This document shows positions 1 to 6,829 of a stretch of 17,046 nucleotides of DNA, one piece after another; within the stretch, counting starts at the first letter, position 1; each line of letters opens with the position of its first letter. The notes under the pieces were generated by a model. The model ran no database searches and was not told the DNA's origin. It saw nothing but the letters and a program-made list of their open reading frames with translations. The position numbers were made by a program, and so were the translations under genes. This DNA is from Thermococci archaeon (lineage in GTDB: Archaea > Hadarchaeota > B88-G9): positions 1 to 17,046 of the forward strand of contig QMUK01000017.1 in the NCBI GenBank assembly GCA_003660555.1. The letters are read 5' to 3'.

Positions 1-1
1 C

Positions 2-1225
2 AACAACTACCTTCTAGTGATAGAGAACGGAACCATAAAGCAGATAAGAAGGAGAAAAAGTGTAGAAGAGAAGAGAGAAGCGAAAGAAGTTCAAATACTA
101 ATTCCAGGGTTAGTGAATTCCCACACTCATCTGCCAATGAGTCTCTTCAGGGGAACGGTGGAAGACTTCCCATTGAGCGAGTGGCTTCCTAAGGTGTGGG
201 ACATAGAGAAGAGACTGAGCAGAAAGGACTGCTATTACGGAGCGTTGTTGAGCCTAGTTGAATGCACCAGAAATGGAATAACTACAGTGTGCGACATGTA
301 TTTCCATGAGGAAGAAGTAGCTAAAGCAGTTCAAGAGTCTGGATTGCGTGGATTTCTCTCATATGGAATGATAGACCTAGGAATGGAGGATCTCAGGGAG
401 AAAGAACTAGAAGAAACAATGAAATTCTTGGATTACATATCAGGAGAGAAATTCGATAGAATAAAGGCCACTTTGGGTCCTCACTCTCCATATACCTGCT
501 CTAAAGAGCTCCTTTTAGAAGTAAAGAGAATATCGAAAGAGAAGAATCTGAAGATACAGATGCACATCTCTGAAACAGAGGAAGAAGTCATGGAAGTAAA
601 AGAGAGAGAAGGGCTGAGACCAGTGGAGTACTTAGAGAAGATAGGTTTCCTTTCCGGAGAGGAGATACTATCGCACGGAGTGCATCTCTCTGAGAGAGAG
701 ATCTCCATTCTGAGCATGAGGGGGAGTAGTGTAGTTCACAATCCAATTAGCAATCTTAAACTTAGTTCCGGAGTTGCTCCAATTTCTGAAATGGTGGAGA
801 GAGGAGTAAACCTGCTCCTAGGAACAGACAGTGCTGTCAGCAATAATAGCTTGGACATGTTTCAAGAGATGAAGGTATCCTCTCTTGTAATGAGGTCTAT
901 GGGAAAGACAGTGCCACCTGAGAGGTACTTCCAAATGGCTACTTCTAATGCAGGTAAAGCCCTAGGAATAAAAATCGGAGAAGTGGAAGTAGGATATCGC
1001 GCAGACTTAGTTTTCTTGGAGAAAGGGCCAAATCTGGTTCCATTCGAGGGATATATCTCTCTAGTTTACTCAGCGAATCCATCTAACATAGTGGGAGTAA
1101 TGGTCGATGGGGAAATCTTATTCCAAGAGGGAGAATATCTTAGAATTGACGCTGAGAGAATTCTCAGAAAAGCGGAGAGGAGATATCATGATGGAATCAG
1201 GTCTGAAGAAGATAAGATGGGCTGA
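2..1225 (+). CDS. dadD: 5'-deoxyadenosine / S-adenosylhomocysteine deaminase, amidohydrolase family (5' end outside window)
   Basis: A cytosolic zinc-type amidohydrolase that converts the adenine of 5'-deoxyadenosine, methylthioadenosine, S-adenosylhomocysteine or adenosine to hypoxanthine. Metal and catalytic motifs appear in order: GLVNSHTHLP (HxH, near nt 107-136), QMHISETEEE (His plus Glu, near nt 556-585), SHGVHL (near nt 671-688) and GTDSAVSNN (near nt 821-847). The frame is open to the left edge: residues NNYLLV precede the GTG at nt 17, and family members carry further N-terminal beta strands, so the real start lies upstream and the GTG is not chosen. The 3' end overlaps the SAH hydrolase-like gene by 38 nt, which suggests translational coupling and a shared role in clearing SAM-derived nucleosides. 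Substrate preference cannot be read from the sequence; guanine, cytosine or atrazine-type deaminases are less likely given the neighbour. Confidence 0.85.
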   Translation, partial: NNYLLVIENGTIKQIRRRKSVEEKREAKEVQILIPGLVNSHTHLPMSLFRGTVEDFPLSEWLPKVWDIEKRLSRKDCYYGALLSLVECTRNGITTVCDMYFHEEEVAKAVQESGLRGFLSYGMIDLGMEDLREKELEETMKFLDYISGEKFDRIKATLGPHSPYTCSKELLLEVKRISKEKNLKIQMHISETEEEVMEVKEREGLRPVEYLEKIGFLSGEEILSHGVHLSEREISILSMRGSSVVHNPISNLKLSSGVAPISEMVERGVNLLLGTDSAVSNNSLDMFQEMKVSSLVMRSMGKTVPPERYFQMATSNAGKALGIKIGEVEVGYRADLVFLEKGPNLVPFEGYISLVYSANPSNIVGVMVDGEILFQEGEYLRIDAERILRKAERRYHDGIRSEEDKMG

Positions 1226-2399
1226 AAAGAACATGAAAGTCCTAGGGAAGATAAGAAGGAAATTCTCTGAGGAAAAACCTTTCGATGGGATTAGAATAGG
1301 CATAGCTTTGCATCTAGAGGCTAAGACGGCAGTCTTGATAGAAACTTTGGTGGAAGGAGGAGCAGAGGTCTATGCCACGTCCTGTAATCCGTTGACTACT
1401 CAGGACGACGTTGCCATGGCAATATCTGAGATAGCCGAGGTGAGAGCTTGGAGAGGGGAAACAGAAGAAGAATACTACGAGAACCTCAGATTTGTCCTAA
1501 GGAATTCCGACTTCGTAATAGACGACGGAGCGGATCTAATAGTATTAAACCACTTAGAGGGCATAGGCAACCCAAAAGGAGCTTGCGAGGAGACAACAAC
1601 TGGTATAAGGAGAGTAAATGCACTAGAAAGAGAAAGAAAGCTGAAATTCCCAGTTATAGGTGTAAACGATTCGAAGATGAAGTACCTCTTTGACAACAGA
1701 TTTGGAACTGGGCAATCGGTCATAGACGGGATAATGAGAAGCACGAATTCACTATTAGCAGGAAAGAACTTCGTAGTGATAGGATATGGATGGTGTGGCA
1801 GAGGCATAGCCATGAGAGCTAGGGGAATGGGCGCCAAGGTAATAGTCTGTGAAGTAGATCCCGTTAGGGCAGTGGAAGCACTCCTAGATGGCTTCGAAGT
1901 GATGAAGATATCAGAAGCATCTAGAATAGGGGACTTCTTCGTCACTGCTACTGGCTGCAAAGACGTATTGAGGAGAGAACACTTCTTGGAGATGAGAGAA
2001 GGAGCAATTTTAGCGAATGCTGGACACTTCAATGTGGAGATAAACCTAAGAGATCTAGAGGAGATATCCACGGAAATTAAAGAAGTCAGAAATTGTGTTA
2101 GAGAATACAGGCTCAGAAACGGGAGAAGGATATATCTCCTCGGCGAGGGAAGGTTGGTCAATCTGGTATGTGGTGACGGACATCCAATAGAGATAATGGA
2201 CATAAGTTTCTCTCTACAGGCTCTTTCCATGAGGTATCTCTCTGAGAATTATCCTGAAATGGAGAACAGGGTATACGAAGTACCAAAGGAGATAGAGGAA
2301 GAGGTTGCTTTGGAATTTCTAATGAGTAGAGGAAAATCAATAGATTCTCTGACAGAAGAACAAGCTAAATACCTAGAGGACTGGACTCTAGGGACCTAA
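1188..2399 (+). CDS. ahcY: S-adenosylhomocysteine hydrolase family protein (possibly S-inosylhomocysteine hydrolase)
   Basis: An NAD-dependent cytosolic hydrolase that splits S-adenosyl- (or S-inosyl-) homocysteine into homocysteine and nucleoside, relieving product inhibition of methyltransferases. Visible family blocks are HLEAKTAVLIETL, CNPLTTQDD, DDGADL, EETTTGIR, VNDSK..LFDNRFGTGQS, the Rossmann glycine motif GYGWCGRG (residues 199-206), ANAGHFN and GHPIEIMDISFSLQAL. At 403 aa it is the usual archaeal size and lacks the Lys-Tyr tail of eukaryotic and many bacterial enzymes. I chose ATG 1188, preceded by GAGAGGAG; ATG 1191 is equally possible, while an in-frame start at 1107 would overlap the upstream gene by 119 nt. 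Next to a DadD-like deaminase it may act on S-inosylhomocysteine, as described for Methanocaldococcus. Family assignment is firm; the substrate is inferred. Confidence 0.93.
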   Translation: MMESGLKKIRWAEKNMKVLGKIRRKFSEEKPFDGIRIGIALHLEAKTAVLIETLVEGGAEVYATSCNPLTTQDDVAMAISEIAEVRAWRGETEEEYYENLRFVLRNSDFVIDDGADLIVLNHLEGIGNPKGACEETTTGIRRVNALERERKLKFPVIGVNDSKMKYLFDNRFGTGQSVIDGIMRSTNSLLAGKNFVVIGYGWCGRGIAMRARGMGAKVIVCEVDPVRAVEALLDGFEVMKISEASRIGDFFVTATGCKDVLRREHFLEMREGAILANAGHFNVEINLRDLEEISTEIKEVRNCVREYRLRNGRRIYLLGEGRLVNLVCGDGHPIEIMDISFSLQALSMRYLSENYPEMENRVYEVPKEIEEEVALEFLMSRGKSIDSLTEEQAKYLEDWTLGT

Positions 2400-2909
2400 G
2401 TATTCTTCGAGAACTTCCTTGTACATCTCTTCCCTAGGTATTCTCACTATTCTCTCCTGTAGTTTTCTCGAAATTCCGTGGCTGTTTCCCACTCCTTTGT
2501 CTACTGGTAGAGTAGGAATACATTAAGAAGAGATTTCATCCGAGAATCTTCAAGACCAATGGAATGAGACCACATCTCTTTTTCCCAATGAGTGGCTCAG
2601 ACCTTAGTAGAGAAGAGGGTCTGGTAGCCATTACTGTTCTCCTTGGTACCCTTGAGCTAGGGTCACGCCTAGTTTGAGAATTTTAGAGAGACGTTCTTCG
2701 TCGTATTTCCCATTCAATGTAAGAGAACTAGTCTCTCAAGACTTTTGACGTCTTTCACTACTCTCCTCGTTCCTCTTCATTATCTCTAGGCCTCTTCGTC
2801 TGAGGACATGATCTTAAACACTTCTTTAATTGTTTCATCCGGAAAGTCTGTCTCCTTTTTGAGCTCTTCAATGGATCCAGGGATTGAAGATGCTCCAAGG
2901 TATCTCCAT
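2388..2909 (-). pseudogene. Decayed paralogue of the adjacent protoglobin-like gene
   Basis: This stretch has no long reading frame, but read on the minus strand in shifting frames it aligns end to end with the intact gene at 2986-3549. It starts ATGGAGATACC (nt 2909 downward), the same eleven bases as the intact gene. ETIKEVFKIMSSDEEA matches GIIEEVISSLSQNERA (near 2789-2840). LTLNGKYDEER matches LTLEGNYDEEH (near 2690-2722). LIPLVLKIL matches LVVPLLKAL. NLFLMYSYSTSRQRS matches NLALMLDSYEEARKRS (near 2490-2534). LQERIVRIPREEMY matches LQERLISISSKEIY (near 2424-2465). In-frame stops and at least four frame changes separate these blocks, the proximal-histidine region is scrambled, and no ribosome binding site precedes the ATG. 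Its last codons overlap the 3' end of the SAH hydrolase gene. It is a dead or dying duplicate; programmed frameshifting cannot explain so many breaks. Confidence 0.8.
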
Positions 2910-2985
2910 TCTGTTTATTAGTCTTAAGGACGTCACTGCCCATCGAATAAAAGACCCTCTCTTCGTGGAACTCATGACCCTAATC

Positions 2986-3549
2986 TTATCCACGTCTTTT
3001 TTCGGAATACTCATCGTAAATTTCCTTAGATGAAATGCTTATCAGTCTCTCCTGTAACTCTCCTTTAATTCCAGTCGCCCTCTCTAAGCTCCTTTTCCTT
3101 GCCTCTTCATACGAGTCTAACATTAATGCTAAGTTCCAGTAGAGAGCCTTTAACAATGGAACAACTAATTCAGCTTTGTTTGACTTGAGCAACACTCTAA
3201 TCATCTCTCTTGAGAAGACCCCCATAGTCGAAACCATCAGTCTCTCTGGGACCCCCTCTCTACAATGAGCCAATCCTATTTTAAAGACTCTAGAGGCGTG
3301 TTCCTCGTCGTAATTACCTTCCAGAGTTAGATTCAACCATTCACGAAATAGTTCCTTGGCTCTCTCTATACTGAGTCCAGACGCCTTAACGATTTCTACA
3401 GCTCTTTCATTTTGGGAAAGAGAGGATATCACCTCTTCTATTATCCCATCCATGTTTTCCTTGATTAGTCCACTTGCTTCTCCTCTAAGTATACTTATTT
3501 CCTCATTTGATAGGCCTATGTACTTTTTTATCTCCTCCGGTATCTCCAT
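2986..3549 (-). CDS. Protoglobin-like single-domain globin sensor protein
   Basis: A 187 aa all-alpha protein that looks like a protoglobin or the sensor domain of globin-coupled sensors, which bind haem and gases such as O2, CO or NO. The key block is KIGLAHCREGVPERL (residues 90-104), in which His95 sits where the family's proximal haem ligand lies. The preceding LTLEGNYDEEH and the later NLALMLDSYEEARKRSLERATGI also have the family look, and the length is close to the roughly 195 aa of known archaeal protoglobins. No output domain is attached. Helix B (near residues 28-44) lacks the aromatic distal residues usual in protoglobins, so ligand chemistry may differ, or the protein may be a haem-free relative of the RsbR N-terminal type. 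I chose ATG 3549, with GGGGGTGA just upstream and the same first codons as the decayed copy; GTG 3555 is the alternative. Haem binding is inferred. Confidence 0.72.
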   Translation of the reverse strand: MEIPEEIKKYIGLSNEEISILRGEASGLIKENMDGIIEEVISSLSQNERAVEIVKASGLSIERAKELFREWLNLTLEGNYDEEHASRVFKIGLAHCREGVPERLMVSTMGVFSREMIRVLLKSNKAELVVPLLKALYWNLALMLDSYEEARKRSLERATGIKGELQERLISISSKEIYDEYSEKRRG

Positions 3550-3581
3550 CTTCACCCCCTTTGGGAAGTAAACGGACTCAA

Positions 3582-3588
3582 CTTATTG
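3582..3588 (-). promoter_or_regulatory. Possible TATA-like element for the protoglobin-like gene
   Basis: Minus-strand CAATAAG lies about 26 bases before a predicted start site near 3559. That would leave a leader of about ten bases holding the GGGGGTGA ribosome binding site. Positional argument only; the box is weak. Confidence 0.3.
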
Positions 3589-3681
3589 CCTTTTCCATCG
3601 AGAATAATGTGGATAGACAGCACATTTGTGGAATCATGGGACACTGAGGAATTCACCGCTCTTCAGCTTTAAGCAATTGTT

Positions 3682-3700
3682 AGTGGTGTCGAACACCGCT
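3682..3700. repeat. Inverted repeat / hairpin, 8-bp arms with a 3-nt loop
   Basis: AGTGGTGT, loop CGA, ACACCGCT: eight consecutive pairs, one a G-U wobble if transcribed from the plus strand. It lies 136 bases upstream of the TBP start and about 133 bases upstream of the protoglobin-like start, so it could be an operator, part of an unrecognised RNA, or chance. No poly-T follows, so it is not an obvious terminator. Confidence 0.5.
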
Positions 3701-3803
3701 CTAGTTCCAGAATTGAAGATGGTCAGTCATCCAAGTGAGAGATAATTCGGTGGACAACCCCGGATTACCTAACTACTTATGGTTTTGATTGTTTGACTAT
3801 TCA

Positions 3804-3818
3804 TTTATAAGCTTTTCC
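3804..3818 (+). promoter_or_regulatory. TATA-box promoter of the TBP gene
   Basis: TTTATAAGCTTTTCC has a good archaeal TATA box (TTTATAAG, 3804-3811). A start site 26-27 bases downstream of its centre falls at about 3833-3835, at or just before the GTG start, so the transcript would be leaderless or nearly so. The last ten bases recur at the same spacing before thiC. Confidence 0.6.
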
Positions 3819-3835
3819 GCCCTACATATAAAAAG

Positions 3836-4423
3836 GTGCCGAGCTTGGAGTTGAGTAAGGAGGAAATAGAGAGAATAGTCAAGGAAGCTGAAGTCAACAT
3901 AGAGAATGTGGTGGCCTCAGCCTCTTTGGATCATGATATAAATCTCACAGCTATAGCTACAGCACTAGATGACATAGAATATGAACCCGAACAATTCCCC
4001 GGAGTTGTGTATAGGTTAGATGATCCGAAAACGGCAACTCTTATATTCAGCTCTGGAAAGTTCGTTTGCACAGGCGCGAAGTCCCCAGAAGATGCAAAAA
4101 GAGCTATAATGAAGGTAGTAGAGAAATTGAAGGAGATAGGGATAGATATACGATCTGAGCCAAAGATAGAGGTCCAAAACATAGTGGCATCAGCCAATCT
4201 CAAAGCAAGCTTAAATCTGAATGAAATAGCTCTCCAGTTAGAGAACTCAGAGTACGAGCCTGAACAGTTCCCTGGTCTAATATACAGACTAGATGATCCC
4301 AAGGTAGTCCTCCTTCTCTTCGGCTCTGGAAAAGTGGTTTGCACAGGGGCGAAAAAGGTAGACGACATAGCTAGAGCAATATACAGAGTTATATCTGATC
4401 TGAGAGATTTAGGGCAAATGTGA
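3836..4423 (+). CDS. tbp: TATA-binding protein (archaeal TBP)
   Basis: The general transcription factor that binds the promoter TATA box and recruits TFB and RNA polymerase. The 195 aa protein is the classic saddle of two direct repeats, roughly residues 19-100 and 108-190. The repeats share VASA, YEPEQFPG, YRLDDPK and CTGAK motifs, with IENVVASASL opening the first and VQNIVASANL the second. Family length is about 180-200 aa. The GTG at 3836 lies at the predicted transcription start, which suggests leaderless translation; TTG 3845, with AAGGTG upstream, is a less likely alternative. It heads the long plus-strand cluster, nine bases before the OB-fold gene. An acidic C-terminal tail, present in some archaeal TBPs, is absent. 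Confidence 0.97.
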   Translation: MPSLELSKEEIERIVKEAEVNIENVVASASLDHDINLTAIATALDDIEYEPEQFPGVVYRLDDPKTATLIFSSGKFVCTGAKSPEDAKRAIMKVVEKLKEIGIDIRSEPKIEVQNIVASANLKASLNLNEIALQLENSEYEPEQFPGLIYRLDDPKVVLLLFGSGKVVCTGAKKVDDIARAIYRVISDLRDLGQM

Positions 4424-4432
4424 GGAGATGGT

Positions 4433-5059
4433 ATGGCCTTTAGAAGAGAAATAGCATTCAAACTATACTTAAAAGAAATATCCAATGGGAAATACGATAA
4501 AGAGGAGAGAGTACTGACTCTAAGCAACGGTTTAAAGGTCAGGAGAGTACACGTCATTGGCACAGTTGTGTCGAAATACGAGGGGAAAGAGAAGAACTAC
4601 CTAGCTCTTACAATAGATGATGGCTCAGACACAATAAGGCTAAAAGTCTGGGGAGAAGATATTCCGAAATTAGCGTCAATTGAAATAGGAGACACAGTGG
4701 ACGTAATAGGTAGGATTCGAGAGTACGGCGGAGAGTTGTACATATCTCCGGAGATAGTTAGGAAAATAGAGGATCCTAACTTCGAGATACTGAGGGAACT
4801 GGAGATGATAAAGTCTTATGTATCCAGGAGGGGAAAAACCGAGGAGCTAGAAGTCGAAATGGTACCAGAGGAAATAGATAAAAGAGAACAGCTCCTAAGA
4901 CTCATAGAGGAAAAAGACTATGGAGAAGGAGTTAGCATGGATACTCTCTCCGAGGAATTGAGTTTAGATGAGGAGGAGTTATCGGACTTGATAATAGAAC
5001 TGCTAAACGAAGGAGAAATATATGAACCAAAGCCAGGAGTTTACAGGAGGGTGCTGTAA
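4433..5059 (+). CDS. RPA32-like single-stranded DNA-binding protein (OB fold plus winged helix)
   Basis: A 208 aa protein with an OB fold at about residues 36-112, in the family style (VHVIGTVVSK, ALTIDDGSDTIRLKVWG, GDTVDVIGRIREYGG, LYISPEIVRKI). A charged linker and a C-terminal winged helix of about 60 residues follow (MDTLSEEL, DEEELSDLIIELLNEGEIYEP, GVYRRVL). This order matches the RPA2/RPA32 subunit of replication protein A, so it probably binds single-stranded DNA, alone or with a larger RPA subunit not seen here. ATG 4433 is preceded by GAGGAG at good spacing, nine bases after TBP. It could also be a general OB-fold RNA-binding factor, since its neighbours are translation genes. The domain layout is visible; the partner and role are inferred. 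Confidence 0.78.
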   Translation: MAFRREIAFKLYLKEISNGKYDKEERVLTLSNGLKVRRVHVIGTVVSKYEGKEKNYLALTIDDGSDTIRLKVWGEDIPKLASIEIGDTVDVIGRIREYGGELYISPEIVRKIEDPNFEILRELEMIKSYVSRRGKTEELEVEMVPEEIDKREQLLRLIEEKDYGEGVSMDTLSEELSLDEEELSDLIIELLNEGEIYEPKPGVYRRVL

Positions 5060-5060
5060 A

Positions 5061-5468
5061 ATGTATGACTACCACACCCTACTGAAGAGAGCCAGAGACT
5101 CTCTTCCAAAGAGCATCCTTGAAAAGAAGAGGTTTGAGATGCCTAGAGTAGTTTCCACTATAGAAGGGAATAGAACTGTAATAAGGAATCTGAAAGAGAT
5201 ATCTGAAACACTGAATAGAGACGAAGAACACATAATGAAATACTTACTGAGAGAGCTAGCTACTGCAGGAGGGATAGAGGGAGGAAAGGGAGTCCTCCAG
5301 GGGAGGTTCTCCAATAAATTCATATCCGATAGAATAGAGAAATACGTAAGGGAATTCGTTTTGTGTCCGATATGCAAGAGACCAGACACTAAGATCATCA
5401 GAGAGGGAAGAGTATACATGTTGAAATGTGAGGCCTGTGGAGCAAAAAGTCCACTGAGACATCTCTGA
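5061..5468 (+). CDS. eif2b: Translation initiation factor aIF2 subunit beta
   Basis: The beta subunit of the heterotrimeric factor that brings initiator Met-tRNA to the small ribosomal subunit. The 135 aa protein has the full archaeal layout: an N-terminal helix (YDYHTLLKRA), the central alpha/beta domain (RFEMPRV, GNRTVIRNL, HIMKYLLREL) and a C-terminal zinc ribbon with Cys102, Cys105, Cys123 and Cys126. I chose ATG 5061, two bases after the upstream stop, with AGGAGGG at 5045-5051 and the conserved MYDY start; a longer frame from 5022 would run into the upstream gene. It lies directly before DUF424, a common partner of this gene in archaea. Confidence 0.96.
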   Translation: MYDYHTLLKRARDSLPKSILEKKRFEMPRVVSTIEGNRTVIRNLKEISETLNRDEEHIMKYLLRELATAGGIEGGKGVLQGRFSNKFISDRIEKYVREFVLCPICKRPDTKIIREGRVYMLKCEACGAKSPLRHL

Positions 5469-5479
5469 GGGGGATCGTC

Positions 5480-5773
5480 TTGATTAGAGTCAAAGTCCAT
5501 AGGAAAGAAGGAGAAGTCATAGTAGCAATATGCGATGAGGAGCTCCTCGGAAGAGAGTTTAAAGAAGGAAGATTCGTTCTAAGGGTTGAAGAGGGATTCT
5601 ATGGTGGGGATCTAATGACTCTAGAAGAGGGAATAAACCAAATAGGGAAATGCACCATAGCCAACCTAGTTGGGGAGAGAATAGTACGCGCAGCTATAGA
5701 GGCTGGATACGTAAGAGAGGAGAACGTACTGATTATAGGAGGAGTTCCACACGCCCAATTGGTGAGAATATGA
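5480..5773 (+). CDS. DUF424 domain protein
   Basis: A 97 aa archaeal protein of the DUF424 family, recognisable by RVKVHRKEGEVIVAICDEELLG, GDLMTLEEG, ANLVGERIVRAAIEAG and VLIIGGVPHAQLV. Its biochemical role is not established. Its recurrent position beside aIF2-beta and NMD3 suggests a part in translation or ribosome maturation. The start is TTG 5480, eleven bases after aIF2-beta, with the strong site GGGGGATC just before it. The stop codon overlaps the NMD3 start as ATGA, so the two are likely coupled. Confidence 0.85.
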   Translation: MIRVKVHRKEGEVIVAICDEELLGREFKEGRFVLRVEEGFYGGDLMTLEEGINQIGKCTIANLVGERIVRAAIEAGYVREENVLIIGGVPHAQLVRI

Positions 5774-6576
5774 GGAAATTCTGCTATAGGTGTGGGAAAG
5801 AGGACGTTAAACTAATAGATGGATTGTGTGACTCCTGCTTCTTGGAGAAGAACTACCCCGAGATACCGGAAATAAAAGTGGAAAAATGTCCTGTTTGTAA
5901 TTCCGTCAGAAAGGGGAGGAAGTGGATTAAAAGCAGCCTAGAGGAACTATTAATGGGAGAAATTAAGAGAAAGACAACGTTTCCCGGAAAAATATTGGAA
6001 TTAATGGTAACTTCCATTTCAGACGGTTCCTATTCAGTTGAAATGACCCTGTCCAATACATCAGGATCCGTTTTCTCTGTAGAATTAGAGGGGAAAATAG
6101 ACCTAACAGAGAAGATCTGTCCAGAATGCTCTAAATTACTCCAGGGAGTACACACTGCCAAGGTCCAGCTAAGGGGCTTCAAGGAAGAAGAACTAGCATC
6201 AATTCTCGATCTAACTAATTCAATCGAGTTTAACTCAGACAATCCAATAGTGGAAATAAAACAGAGAAAAGAGGGGCTAGATCTAATGTTCTTGTCATTA
6301 GGGGACGCTAGAAAGTTTGTTAGGGAAGTAAGGAAGAGATATGGAGTCGAAATAAAGGAAAGCAAGAGACTGGTCGGTAGAGACAGGTCTACAGGCAAGA
6401 ATAAGTACAAATTCACAATATCTGTTAGAATTAAGTTAAGAGAGGGAGAAAGGGTGAAACTAGATGGGAGAGACATGCTGGTAAAGAGAGTCTCTAGAGA
6501 CAAGGTGGTTTTAGTGGATAGAAGAGGCAGAGAAAGGACTTATCCAGTGAAGAGGGTAATGAGAACAGGAAGGTAG
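5770..6576 (+). CDS. nmd3: NMD3-like 60S/50S subunit export or maturation factor
   Basis: The archaeal homologue of Nmd3, which binds the large ribosomal subunit during late maturation. Zinc-binding CxxC pairs are visible: Cys5/Cys8, Cys20/Cys23 and Cys40/Cys43, with a further CPEC after residue 115. The VQLRGF block is also characteristic. The C-terminal part (EGERVKLDGRDMLVKRV...RTYPVKRV) looks like a small beta barrel. I chose ATG 5770, which overlaps the DUF424 stop; the open frame continues upstream but would read DUF424 in another frame. At 268 aa it is shorter than the roughly 350 aa of many archaeal NMD3 proteins, so a peripheral part of the family fold may be missing. Confidence 0.88.
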   Translation: MRKFCYRCGKEDVKLIDGLCDSCFLEKNYPEIPEIKVEKCPVCNSVRKGRKWIKSSLEELLMGEIKRKTTFPGKILELMVTSISDGSYSVEMTLSNTSGSVFSVELEGKIDLTEKICPECSKLLQGVHTAKVQLRGFKEEELASILDLTNSIEFNSDNPIVEIKQRKEGLDLMFLSLGDARKFVREVRKRYGVEIKESKRLVGRDRSTGKNKYKFTISVRIKLREGERVKLDGRDMLVKRVSRDKVVLVDRRGRERTYPVKRVMRTGR

Positions 6577-6580
6577 TACC

Positions 6581-6829
6581 ATGGGAGAAAGTAAGGCAAG
6601 AATAAGAATATCCTACCACAGGGAAGTGTCCGAGAAGATCTTTCTCTCCATATCCCCCGAGGAGAGTGGAGAAGTGCTGAGAAGAAATGGGGAAATATTA
6701 ATTAAGTTGAAGGCTAATACCCCAAACAGACTCTTAGGAAAAATAAATTCTTGCCTGGAATCTATTATAGTGTCCGAGAACGTTTTAGGTGGGATATGCT
6801 TTGAGAAAGGGGAAGAGAAGGGAGAGTAA
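6581..6829 (+). CDS. pcc1: Pcc1-like KEOPS complex subunit
   Basis: An 82 aa protein that fits the CTAG/Pcc1 pattern: an N-terminal beta strand (ARIRISYHREVSEKIF), a serine-proline turn (ISPEES), a strand in EILIKLKANT, then a helix with the family N-S signature (LLGKINSCLESIIVSENVL). Pcc1 is the dimerising small subunit of KEOPS, which makes the t6A modification of tRNAs. ATG 6581 comes four bases after NMD3; the 3' end overlaps the aIF1A start. The family match is from pattern only and the protein is short, so some doubt remains. It is a real gene on grounds of packing and codon use. Confidence 0.62.
   Translation: MGESKARIRISYHREVSEKIFLSISPEESGEVLRRNGEILIKLKANTPNRLLGKINSCLESIIVSENVLGGICFEKGEEKGE

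Larger units (their letters stand above)
3556..3803. other. Intergenic spacer between divergent protoglobin-like and TBP genes
   Basis: About 280 bases separate the two divergent starts. I find no credible reading frame, tRNA or box C/D RNA. It holds one promoter candidate at each end, a strong small hairpin at 3682-3700, and the 9-base direct repeat CACCGCTCT at 3654-3662 and 3694-3702, the second copy overlapping the right arm of the hairpin. Confidence 0.5.

Noticed and set aside
1475-2230. Long minus-strand open frame of 251 codons opposite the SAH hydrolase gene
   Set aside because: It is antisense to a clearly conserved gene, serine/proline/leucine rich as expected of a shadow, and shows no motif or ribosome site.
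2758-2943. Short minus-strand frame of 61 codons between SAH hydrolase and the protoglobin-like gene
   Set aside because: It is one frame through the decayed globin copy; the homologous residues lie in other frames.
3680-3705. T-arm-like hairpin suggesting a tRNA in the TBP spacer
   Set aside because: The loop has three bases instead of seven, and no acceptor stem, D arm or anticodon arm can be built around it.
3931-4563. Minus-strand open frame of 210 codons opposite TBP and the OB-fold gene
   Set aside because: It contains duplicated segments only because it mirrors the two TBP repeats; no independent evidence of coding.
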